A stretch of 33,019 nt of DNA from a virus, in the IMG/VR virus record IMGVR_UViG_3300037541_000425, positions 1-33,019 of that record; one strand, given 5' to 3'. The notes beneath the pieces are model-generated. The model saw only the letters and a program-made list of their open reading frames with translations. It was not told where the DNA came from and did no database searches. Below, piece after piece: positions 16,490-22,579 of the stretch. Within the stretch, counting starts at the first letter, position 1. Every line of letters starts with the position of its first letter. The translations under genes and the position numbers were made by a program.

Positions 16490-16521
16490 CAAAGTTAAAA
16501 AAAATGACAAGAGCAAAACAA
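16490..16521 (-). promoter_or_regulatory. Promoter of the structured leader
   Basis: TAACTTTG (16497-16490) matches the TAnnTTTG box exactly and TTG (16521-16519) lies 21 bp upstream. Transcription would begin around 16482, a few bases before the GGTCGAAGC segment, so the leader structure starts almost at the 5' end of the RNA. Confidence 0.6.
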
Positions 16522-16522
16522 T

Positions 16523-17149
16523 TTAGTTATTAAAATTACTGTCTTGCAATTCAATCGCGGTGTTCATCATCAACTCATGTTCAAATACTCGCTTCATCAT
16601 TGAGTAAGTTGAATCGTTTGTGGTGACTAGTTGCTCGTCCATTAACTGGGCATGATAAACTGAAGCATGATTAAATGGTTTTGATCTTCCGATTGCCTCC
16701 GCTACTGCCCGACCAATGATCTGATAGCTAAAACGATCACCACGGATAGAAAGAAGATAGTTAAAAATCAAATACCTCTTAAAACATTCTTCGGTTTCCC
16801 GGTTAAGTTTAACCTCACCAAACATTCTAACTATTGTCGACATAGCCATTTTTGATTCGTTTAAGCAATCGTTATAACGACTGTTAAAGCTGTATGTCTT
16901 TGTCTTAGTTTGAGGCTGGATGAATTCAGGTAATGTTTTTCTGATTCCTTTAGACCAAAGGTAGATATGTTCCCAAAATGCATAACCCTCATCTGTTCCG
17001 GATGGATGCCAAGGTATCAACTTTAAAATCGCATCCGGAAGATCTCTGACAATCTTATTTTGAGTTGTGTATTTATGAGCAAGTGATAAATACGGTTCAG
17101 GTAGTTCTTCTTTGATTACCTGATGAATTGTTTTTAAAGTGAAGTTCAT
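16523..17149 (-). CDS. DnaA domain IV-like replication initiator
   Basis: A 208-residue protein without an ATPase core. Its C-terminal half carries a helical segment ending in YLIFNYLLSI, then IIGRAVAEAIG and FNHASVYHA, which follows the DnaA domain IV plan (helix, then IG, then a D/N-H-x-S/T-V-x-H-A signature that reads the DnaA box). The N-terminal part (IPWHPSGTDEGYAFWEHI) is not recognised. It could bind the phage origin and attract host replication proteins. It overlaps the upstream 83-residue gene by ATGA. The resemblance is limited to about 50 residues. Confidence 0.5.
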   Translation of the reverse strand: MNFTLKTIHQVIKEELPEPYLSLAHKYTTQNKIVRDLPDAILKLIPWHPSGTDEGYAFWEHIYLWSKGIRKTLPEFIQPQTKTKTYSFNSRYNDCLNESKMAMSTIVRMFGEVKLNRETEECFKRYLIFNYLLSIRGDRFSYQIIGRAVAEAIGRSKPFNHASVYHAQLMDEQLVTTNDSTYSMMKRVFEHELMMNTAIELQDSNFNN

Positions 17150-17397
17150 GTTCGTTCTATTTCTTTAATGCAATCATTAACCAGTTCATCGTGGTTAAGT
17201 GCTTGGTCAATAATATCAAGTAATGTTCCTTTGATTAAGGTTACCATTTCTATTTCAAATTCTGATGCACAACCCGGATAATCTCTTTCGGATTTTTCTC
17301 CTTCCATGTAATAGCCTTTAACTAGTAAAGCAAAATCAAAATATTCAACTACGACTTCTTCTTTTACTCCGGTTCTGCCTGATCTTTGTCTGCTCAT
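17146..17397 (-). CDS. Hypothetical protein, 83 aa
   Basis: An 83-residue protein: a basic, Arg-rich N-terminus (SRQRSGRTG), then an alpha/beta acidic part. No recognised motif. It overlaps both neighbours by ATGA in the recombination/replication operon. Similar tiny genes between exonuclease and initiator in Bacteroidota phages are mostly uncharacterised. Confidence 0.55.
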   Translation of the reverse strand: MSRQRSGRTGVKEEVVVEYFDFALLVKGYYMEGEKSERDYPGCASEFEIEMVTLIKGTLLDIIDQALNHDELVNDCIKEIERT

Positions 17398-17957
17398 AAT
17401 GCTCCAAGTTTAACAAGTCCGATAAGATTGGCAAAATGCATAAGCGATTCTTTGCTCATTGAATCTTTATGTTCAGAAACGTATTGAACAAGTGCTTTAA
17501 CCGTTTGATTGTCACGGTTCGGTTCGATGAGTTTAAATGTATCAAGCTTTTTTAGTTTGTCATCGATTTGTTGAGCTTTGACTTGAATTGGATCGGTTTC
17601 GATGGCTACGAGTTTATGAAGTCCAGTAGAATTTGAAATACAAGTAAATCCGTCCTCATCAACTCTATAAAAATATCCACTAAGATGAATTCCATTTGAT
17701 GTTAATCCGCTTACAATTCGTTTAGGTTCGGCTTTGCTATCAACGATCAAATCAAAGTTTTCAGCCAACCAATCGTGCTTAGAAGATACGAAGCGAATCA
17801 CCCATTGATTAATTGCGTTCTTTCTTAGTTCGGTAACGGTGTATGTTGATGATGTCTTAAATCCGTTTTGTGGTTTTAACGGGTTTCTTCTAACCTTAAA
17901 CGGTTTGAAGTTCTGTGCAAGTTCAGCACATAAAGAATCTTTCAGTTGCTTTCTCAT
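17394..17957 (-). CDS. Hypothetical protein, 187 aa
   Basis: I do not recognise this 187-residue protein. It has a basic N-terminal third (NPLKPQNGFKTSSTYTV), a beta-rich middle with aromatic residues (WVIRFVSSKHDWLAENF; HLSGYFYRV), and a helical C-terminus. No membrane segment or enzyme motif is visible. It is coupled by ATGA to the exonuclease upstream, so a role in recombination or replication is likely by position only. Confidence 0.5.
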   Translation of the reverse strand: MRKQLKDSLCAELAQNFKPFKVRRNPLKPQNGFKTSSTYTVTELRKNAINQWVIRFVSSKHDWLAENFDLIVDSKAEPKRIVSGLTSNGIHLSGYFYRVDEDGFTCISNSTGLHKLVAIETDPIQVKAQQIDDKLKKLDTFKLIEPNRDNQTVKALVQYVSEHKDSMSKESLMHFANLIGLVKLGAL

Positions 17958-18568
17958 TGTTCAATTAGGGTTTTAACGGTTTGTACTTGTCTGAAGAATT
18001 TAGTAAGTGATTGTTCGGCTTGTTCGATTTCGATTTGCATTTCATCGCGTGTGATTCTTTTCTGCCAGTATGGGTACTGTTGAAGATCGGGGCAGTAAGA
18101 AACAAAGTCAACATGCCTGATTGAATCGCAAACTACAAAATAGCATAGAATCTGATCGTAGTAATTTGCCGGTATTTTATCATGGCGAATGTATCGGATA
18201 TGCGTTGCTACGTTTGGTGATTTTATTTCAACTCCAAATGAAACTTCTAAACCAACAGCATCCGGGCTTAATCCTAAATACTCAAATTTTGATGATTGAA
18301 TAAAGCCGTATAAATCAAGTTGAATATTATTGCGTTGTTCATATTCGGAAGCGGCTAATGGTTCTAAATCAATTCCGCGTTGCATGTCATAACTTACGAA
18401 TCCATCTTCATCGTCAAGGCTTGATCCGGTTAATTGTTCGGCTGCGATCTTATCAGCGTAGTCCATCCAATTCTTTGACATTACTTTTTTGAATTCTGAT
18501 CCCGTTACCTTACCGATTCGTATCTGATACCATTCGGCAGATCTTTGTTCGATGTTGTGCAGTATCAT
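17954..18568 (-). CDS. YqaJ / lambda exonuclease-type recombinase nuclease
   Basis: A 204-residue PD-(D/E)xK nuclease of the YqaJ/lambda-exo family. Visible are the N-terminal 'QRSAEWYQIRIGKVTGS' signature (8-24), 'GIDLEPLAASEYE' (65-77), the catalytic Asp103 in LSPD, Glu114 and Lys116 in VEIK, and Gln139 in the YYDQI helix. It would resect double-stranded DNA ends 5' to 3' to start recombination. The upstream coupled protein is a likely partner in the role of a single-strand annealing or binding protein. Confidence 0.85.
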   Translation of the reverse strand: MILHNIEQRSAEWYQIRIGKVTGSEFKKVMSKNWMDYADKIAAEQLTGSSLDDEDGFVSYDMQRGIDLEPLAASEYEQRNNIQLDLYGFIQSSKFEYLGLSPDAVGLEVSFGVEIKSPNVATHIRYIRHDKIPANYYDQILCYFVVCDSIRHVDFVSYCPDLQQYPYWQKRITRDEMQIEIEQAEQSLTKFFRQVQTVKTLIEQ

Positions 18569-19107
18569 TGTTCAGTCGCTTTAATCATATCCTTAACCAT
18601 TTTTGCCTCCTTAATAATCGATTCGATCTTTTGCATTTGGGGAGTGAATGATCTAAACATTGCGGTTAATCCTTCCTCGGTAGTGCATCCGCTTAATTTC
18701 TCGATCGATTCCTTAATTGCCAGTTCGTCAATTACCGGATCGGGTGTAGGTGCTGCAGTTGGTTTCGGTGCAAATGTTCTGATACGTAAAGCATCATGTT
18801 CTTCTCCGAAAGCTTTAATCTTAGCGGTGTAAATTTGAACTTGTAAACCTTGCCACTTTTCGATGAATGGTGATTTAGCAATTTTCGATATAGTCTTGCT
18901 GTTGGTTGCGTTCAGGATCATCGGTTTCCAGTTATTCTCCATCCAATGAACAACGGTGCAATCTGTTTTTTTGCCATCAGGATTTGATACTGATTCGACA
19001 CGCACGAATTTAATCGTTAGGATAATTTCGCCTCCATCGGTAGGCATGCAGTACGCTCCCATGTAGTCCGGGTTGCGAAGTTTTTTGTAGTGAGTTAGTA
19101 TTTCCAT
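18565..19107 (-). CDS. Putative recombination partner of the exonuclease, 180 aa
   Basis: A 180-residue protein with a beta-rich N-terminal half (residues 20-115; 'MILNATNSKTISKIA' then 'WQGLQVQIYTAKIKAFG') and a helical C-terminus after a Pro/Ala linker (about 114-122). The beta part could be an OB-like fold, and such genes often precede YqaJ nucleases in Bacteroidota phages, so single-strand DNA binding is a guess. ATGA couples it to the nuclease. Its ATG is preceded by TAACCCCA, a leader shared with three upstream genes. Confidence 0.5.
   Translation of the reverse strand: MEILTHYKKLRNPDYMGAYCMPTDGGEIILTIKFVRVESVSNPDGKKTDCTVVHWMENNWKPMILNATNSKTISKIAKSPFIEKWQGLQVQIYTAKIKAFGEEHDALRIRTFAPKPTAAPTPDPVIDELAIKESIEKLSGCTTEEGLTAMFRSFTPQMQKIESIIKEAKMVKDMIKATEQ
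18996..19006. repeat. CGACACGCACG 11-mer, copy 1
   Basis: One of three copies in the window (also 19661-19671 and, inverted, 31399-31409). This copy lies inside the 180-residue gene's coding sequence, with CGACACGCACGA in common with copy 2. Confidence 0.6.
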
Positions 19108-19112
19108 TGGGG

Positions 19113-19373
19113 TTAGTTTTTGATTATTGAAAGTGATAGTTGAAGTTGAATTTCTTCTTGAATGGCTGCGTTTGCTTCTTTTAGTATGTAGCTAAATCTT
19201 TCTGCTCCGATCGCTTCGTAATCTTCTGAACCTGCTGAGAAGATTTGGTAGTCATCCGATTGCGAGCGTGGAAAAACTGTAATGGAATGTGGATTCAATT
19301 TGATCCGGATCGTTCGTCCGTTACAGTAGCCAAAATAAACTGGCTTGCCATTGAGTTTAAAATAGTGTGTCAT
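19113..19373 (-). CDS. Hypothetical protein, 86 aa
   Basis: I place the start at ATG 19373, which lies 10 bp after the previous stop and directly behind TAACCCC, the leader seen before three other genes. An earlier in-frame start at 19427 would overlap the upstream gene by 44 bp. The product has a short beta-hairpin opening (FKLNGKPVYFGY), a strand pair and a C-terminal helix with Glu/Gln. No family recognised. Confidence 0.55.
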   Translation of the reverse strand: MTHYFKLNGKPVYFGYCNGRTIRIKLNPHSITVFPRSQSDDYQIFSAGSEDYEAIGAERFSYILKEANAAIQEEIQLQLSLSIIKN

Positions 19374-19383
19374 GGGGTTAGAA

Positions 19384-19620
19384 TTATTGGTGAATAGAAA
19401 AGTCTGAAAATTTAATTTCGTGCTCATTGTACAAGTCGATAGCTAAATCGTCAATTAAGTTTACCATTTCATGAAATGATACTTCGTTAACTTTTATTAT
19501 CAACTCATTCCCTTTAGCTTTAAAGTTGAAGTTGTATCTAAAATCAAGATCATCGTAATTTATTCCGGTGATTGCTTGCTCTACTTGAAAAGAATCTAAA
19601 AAAAATAAGGTTGCGGTCAT
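19384..19620 (-). CDS. Hypothetical protein, 78 aa, behind repeated promoter
   Basis: The start is set at ATG 19620 because an in-frame GTG at 19653 lies inside the promoter core. The leader is AACCCC-ATG. The 78-residue protein is acidic alpha/beta (ATLFFLDSF, YNFNFKAKGNELIIKVNEV) with no recognised family. It heads the recombination/replication operon that runs down to the initiator genes. Confidence 0.6.
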   Translation of the reverse strand: MTATLFFLDSFQVEQAITGINYDDLDFRYNFNFKAKGNELIIKVNEVSFHEMVNLIDDLAIDLYNEHEIKFSDFSIHQ

Positions 19621-19642
19621 GGGGTTATGTATTTTGGTATTA

Positions 19643-19671
19643 CAAACGTACACAATTAATCGACACGCACG
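19643..19671 (-). promoter_or_regulatory. Promoter P2 with overlapping 11-mer (possible operator)
   Basis: TACGTTTG (19650-19643) is an exact -7 box, in the same 12-mer GTGTACGTTTGT as P1 and P3. No good TTG is present at -33; instead CGACACGCACG (19661-19671) covers the spacer and -33 region. That 11-mer occurs twice more in the window, so a regulator bound here could block or activate the recombination/replication operon. Confidence 0.65.
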
Positions 19672-19738
19672 ACATTAGATGGCATTTTTATGTTGGTATC
19701 TTTGTTAATTGCCTGATAATCAGCAAGTTAAAATTAAT

Positions 19739-19764
19739 AAAAAAGCCGACTTATTAGGTCGGCT
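19739..19764 (-). terminator. Intrinsic terminator after the spanin-like gene
   Basis: Minus strand: AGCCGAC (19764-19758), 7-base loop, GTCGGCT (19750-19744), followed by a T-run. It ends the group 20858-19791 and isolates promoter P2. Confidence 0.85.
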
Positions 19765-19790
19765 CAAGTTGTTGTTGGTTGGTAATGTAA

Positions 19791-20273
19791 TTATTCCTTT
19801 CGATCCCGTTTGATCCAAACGAACCAAGCTCCAAAGATTCCGCAGCCAAGCAAACTTAAAACGGTAGCGGTAATCATATCCTTCCAGTCGTAGCAATTCA
19901 CCGGGGGCGGTAATACTTTTTCAGTCTTGATGGTTCGATGCGTTTCGTTCCAAGATAAAACAACCGCAGCCGAATCGATTATACAATCTGCTTTGATAGT
20001 ATTTGGATCGATCATTTTAGTTTCAAGCTTTCCACTTTTGCCCGATTTGGATTTTGTCTTTACCATTGGCTTACCACCATCAGGGCATTCAATCCGGATA
20101 AATTCGGTTATAGTTTCACCTGGCAAAATTATGATCGAATCTTTCTGAACGATACTATCGCGTACAATCGTTTCAATTTTGGTCGGGCAGTTCTCGCATA
20201 TTTTTAACCGTTTGCGTTCAGTTACGCATGAAGTTAGTATGCATAAAGTTAAGATCGTTGCAATTATTTTCAT
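19791..20273 (-). CDS. Candidate u-spanin: lipoprotein with C-terminal membrane segment
   Basis: A 160-residue protein with a short signal peptide and a lipobox LTSC (13-16), so Cys16 should be lipidated and placed in the outer membrane. A Lys/Ser-rich periplasmic region follows (CENC at 26-29, PPP at 122-124). One membrane segment (about 132-154) and a positively charged tail (KRDRKE) end it. This topology, lipid anchor in one membrane and helix in the other, defines unimolecular spanins such as T1 gp11, which fuse inner and outer membranes at lysis. It is about 3 kb from the endolysin. A non-lysis lipoprotein cannot be excluded. Confidence 0.6.
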   Translation of the reverse strand: MKIIATILTLCILTSCVTERKRLKICENCPTKIETIVRDSIVQKDSIIILPGETITEFIRIECPDGGKPMVKTKSKSGKSGKLETKMIDPNTIKADCIIDSAAVVLSWNETHRTIKTEKVLPPPVNCYDWKDMITATVLSLLGCGIFGAWFVWIKRDRKE

Positions 20274-20506
20274 TTGATTTTTTTGTAGATGGTTTGGTAT
20301 GCTTCGTTTGATCTTATTAGTTTTCGATGCTCTTGTTTCAATCGATCAACATCGACTTGTTTTTTTAAGCCCATAGCAAATGCGATTTCATGCCACTTAA
20401 GATCGTAGCGTTCAAATAGCAATTGGCAGATTGCACATTTAGGAATACAATCCCACCGCATTTGATGGACGATCTCCTTAAGTTCTTTAGGTTCAGGGAC
20501 GGTCAT
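20270..20506 (-). CDS. Hypothetical protein with paired cysteines, 78 aa
   Basis: A helical 78-residue protein with three cysteines in CIPKCAIC (20-27) and a Lys-rich C-terminal half with 'HEIAFAMGL'-like helix content. A metal or DNA-binding role is possible but not shown. It overlaps the spanin-like gene and the 43-residue membrane peptide by ATGA, so the three are one translational unit. Confidence 0.5.
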   Translation of the reverse strand: MTVPEPKELKEIVHQMRWDCIPKCAICQLLFERYDLKWHEIAFAMGLKKQVDVDRLKQEHRKLIRSNEAYQTIYKKIK

Positions 20507-20634
20507 AAATTATCGTTCTTAGGGTTCTTCAATTCGTTTCGAGTGATTTGATAAATAAACACTCCAATTGAAGTTAGTATAGATATGGCTATTAAGCTCA
20601 TTAATACTATGACGGTTTGATTTGATAGTTTCAT
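20503..20634 (-). CDS. 43-aa single-span membrane protein
   Basis: A complete ATG frame (20634) ending in TGA at 20505-20503. Both ends overlap neighbours as ATGA, strong evidence that it is translated. A six-residue polar start is followed by a helix of about 22 hydrophobic residues (VIVLMSLIAISIL core) and a charged tail with Arg, Glu, Lys and Asn. It lies two genes upstream of the spanin-like lipoprotein and could be a lysis accessory protein (pinholin-like or antiholin) or an unrelated membrane effector. Confidence 0.65.
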   Translation of the reverse strand: MKLSNQTVIVLMSLIAISILTSIGVFIYQITRNELKNPKNDNL

Positions 20635-20858
20635 CTTAGTTGGTTGTCATTAATGATTTGATCGTAGATAATTTCATAGGCATCCTGCAGAGTTAAAATT
20701 CCGGAGCATTTACCTTGCTGGATTACTTTTACTGGATGTCGTTTATTTGTTACGGTGCTGAATGTTGCTTTCTTAAATTCAACGGAAACTTTAAACTTAT
20801 CACCGTTTATCGGTTCAACTTTAATCGGTCGCGTTTTTTGAGTTAGTCGGTTGGTCAT
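20631..20858 (-). CDS. Hypothetical basic protein, 75 aa
   Basis: A 75-residue protein, Lys/Thr-rich, with beta-type N-terminal two thirds (KVEPINGDKFKVSVEFKKA) and a helical end. No recognised family. It is the first gene behind promoter P1, with the leader AACCCC directly before its ATG. It overlaps the 43-residue membrane peptide by ATGA. Confidence 0.6.
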   Translation of the reverse strand: MTNRLTQKTRPIKVEPINGDKFKVSVEFKKATFSTVTNKRHPVKVIQQGKCSGILTLQDAYEIIYDQIINDNQLR

Positions 20859-20876
20859 GGGGTTGTTTTTATATTA

Positions 20877-20907
20877 ACAAACGTACACTAATAACTAACA
20901 TCCGCAA
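20877..20907 (-). promoter_or_regulatory. Promoter P1, complete Bacteroidota-type promoter
   Basis: TACGTTTG (20885-20878) and TTG (20907-20905) are separated by 19 bp, a full match to the TTG / TAnnTTTG pattern. It shares GTGTACGTTTGT with P2 and P3 and would start transcription near 20870, about 12 nt before the ATG at 20858. Confidence 0.8.
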
Positions 20908-20954
20908 CAATTAACTGTTAAAATAAATATAAAACGCTGATAATTAAATATATA

Positions 20955-20989
20955 AAAACACAAAACGGGCGTCTAATGACTAACCCGTT
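20955..20989 (-). terminator. Intrinsic terminator after the 61-aa gene
   Basis: Minus strand: AACGGG (20989-20984), 14-base loop that can hold a small GTC/GAC hairpin, CCCGTT (20969-20964), then TTGTGTTTTTATA. It separates the PAS-DHp group from promoter P1. Confidence 0.7.
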
Positions 20990-21029
20990 CTGCTTTTCCG
21001 TAACCCCTACGAACATGACAAAGATATAA

Positions 21030-21215
21030 CTATTCCAATTGTAAAGACCTTAAAAATTCATGCTTTCCAATTTGCTCGAAATATTCCCGATCCGATACAA
21101 CAGATCTCAAAACCCGGATACACCCATTTATGCTTAATAACTTATTTTCGAATCGATACCTAACAACATCATATAACCGCTTATCAGTTTCGTTAATCGT
21201 TAAAGTGTTCTGCAT
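21030..21215 (-). CDS. Hypothetical protein, 61 aa
   Basis: A 61-residue helical protein with many charged residues (NETDKRLYDVVRYRFENKLL) and no recognised motif. It follows the PAS-DHp gene by 30 bp and is followed by a terminator, so the two form a short transcript. It is tempting to link it to that signalling protein, for example as a partner, but only position supports this. Confidence 0.5.
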   Translation of the reverse strand: MQNTLTINETDKRLYDVVRYRFENKLLSINGCIRVLRSVVSDREYFEQIGKHEFLRSLQLE

Positions 21216-21245
21216 GGGTAAATATAATCATTTAGGGTAATTGCA

Positions 21246-21824
21246 TTAATGAGTATTAAACCCTATTTCTCCACGTTCAATCGCCCGCTTAAAAACATCA
21301 TCAAGTTGCTGAGTTGATTCATTAAGCATTCTTAAAAGATTAGCGTATTCCCAAGGGTCGGTTTTTTTATCTACTTGTTGAAGCAATGAATTAAGACCAA
21401 CAATGGATCTTAACGGCTGTCTTAAATCATGAGCAATTATTGATTTTACATCTTCCAATTGCTTCTTTAACTTTTCGTATTGATGAGATGTTGAACTTAC
21501 AACATCATAAAGCATCACACCCAATAGATGATATTCGCCCATAATATAACAAACCTCCCAAACGATCCACTGGTGTACTCCGTTACGTTTTAAAGTTCGA
21601 CAATTAAAAACTCTAGGATTGTTCGGGGTTTTCTTTGCCCGATCGAATGCTAATTGGATCTCGTCCGTATCTTCCTCATCAGAAACAAGATGATCAAATT
21701 TAACCGGTTTTATATGAGCAAAATTAGACTTAAATAAATCGTTCCGGTATGTGAAAACTTTATCAACACCCATCTTAGCATAGAGGCATGAAGCTGAATT
21801 TTCAAGTAAAAACAATGCTGACAC
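21246..21824 (-). CDS. PAS plus DHp (HisKA-like) protein lacking a kinase domain
   Basis: A 192-residue protein in two parts. Residues about 20-108 fit a PAS domain (an acidic 'SDEEDTDEI' helix, then 'RNGVHQWIVWEV' and 'YHLLGVMLYDVV' strands). A linking helix leads to a dimerisation/phosphoacceptor module with H-box AHDLRQPLRSI (131-141, His132) and a second helix (158-185). The protein then ends: the HATPase catalytic domain is absent, and no remnant is seen in the 30-bp gap or next gene. It could accept phosphate from, dimerise with or poison a host histidine kinase. The start could be GTG 21824 or ATG 21773. Confidence 0.72.
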   Translation of the reverse strand: MSALFLLENSASCLYAKMGVDKVFTYRNDLFKSNFAHIKPVKFDHLVSDEEDTDEIQLAFDRAKKTPNNPRVFNCRTLKRNGVHQWIVWEVCYIMGEYHLLGVMLYDVVSSTSHQYEKLKKQLEDVKSIIAHDLRQPLRSIVGLNSLLQQVDKKTDPWEYANLLRMLNESTQQLDDVFKRAIERGEIGFNTH

Positions 21825-21865
21825 TATCCGGTAGAAATTAGTTGCTAATATAATTGATATTAAGC

Positions 21866-21893
21866 AAAAAAAAGCCCCGAAACAATCGAGGCT
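21866..21893 (-). terminator. Strong intrinsic terminator after the lysis module
   Basis: Minus strand: AGCCTCG (21893-21887), 7-base loop, CGGGGCT (21879-21873) with one T.G pair, then seven or eight T residues. It sits directly behind the stop of the 165-residue gene and ends the head/lysis transcript. Confidence 0.88.
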
Positions 21894-21894
21894 A

Positions 21895-22392
21895 TTAATA
21901 ACATGCGATTAGTATTCTTCGAAACTTTACTGCAAACTCATTCCAACAAGCTGCAGAACGAACTATGTAAATTGAAGTAGCTAAGATTGACACAAATATT
22001 AATGCTCCAGTACATTCAACGCTATGATCGTGCTTAACATTTAAAATAACCGGTTGAGGTAATTCAATGAACTCCGAAGTTAGCCGAGTATCACCAATCG
22101 GTGAGATTGTTGCCGGTTTAATTGTATCGTGAGCATCCATAGACCTTTGAGCGTTATGCAATTTAACATTAAAGGTAAGGGATTCAATCGAAGGAGAATA
22201 ATCATAATAATAGAAAGTGTCCCCTTTTTCAGTTACATAAACTTTTGTTACCATTCCATAATTAACGGTGTAATATGAATGATAATCTTTTCCAACAGCA
22301 ACAACTCGGTAAAATGAAATGGTATCAGTATCCGATGGAATCCGATGGAGTAAAGTATCGTATGTTATTCCGTTATCCTTCATTAGTTTCAT
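21895..22392 (-). CDS. Hypothetical protein with C-terminal membrane segment, 165 aa
   Basis: A 165-residue protein with no N-terminal signal but one hydrophobic segment near the C-terminus (about 128-147, GALIFVSILATSIYIV) followed by a short basic tail. Much of the rest is beta-like with many Tyr (YSYYTV, FYYYDYS). It overlaps the holin candidate by 20 bp; an alternative ATG at 22383 would reduce this to 11 bp. Last gene of the transcript, before a strong terminator. Place and topology suggest a lysis or envelope role, but no family is recognised. Confidence 0.5.
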   Translation of the reverse strand: MKLMKDNGITYDTLLHRIPSDTDTISFYRVVAVGKDYHSYYTVNYGMVTKVYVTEKGDTFYYYDYSPSIESLTFNVKLHNAQRSMDAHDTIKPATISPIGDTRLTSEFIELPQPVILNVKHDHSVECTGALIFVSILATSIYIVRSAACWNEFAVKFRRILIACY

Positions 22393-22579
22393 TTTTTTTT
22401 GATGTTTTCGGTATCACTCCAATTGCTACCATTGCACCTATGAACTTATAAAATGTCGGTTCGTCTATTTGATTAAAAAGATAAAGCAACAAGGCAATTA
22501 AACCCAGTGCTGCTCCGATCGTACGAGTCCAATAGTCCAAGATCAAGTCTAAGATTTGCCGAAATTTATTAATGCTCAT
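22373..22579 (-). CDS. Putative holin, two membrane segments, 68 aa
   Basis: A 68-residue protein with two likely membrane helices: about 20-36 (TIGAALGLIALLLYLF) and 43-57 (FYKFIGAMVAIGVIP), joined by a short charged turn, plus a hydrophilic, Lys-bearing C-terminus (KTSKKNETNEG). Small size, two helices and a charged tail describe a class II holin, and the endolysin lies about 0.8 kb upstream in the same transcript. It overlaps the secreted protein gene by ATGA. Confidence 0.6.
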   Translation of the reverse strand: MSINKFRQILDLILDYWTRTIGAALGLIALLLYLFNQIDEPTFYKFIGAMVAIGVIPKTSKKNETNEG

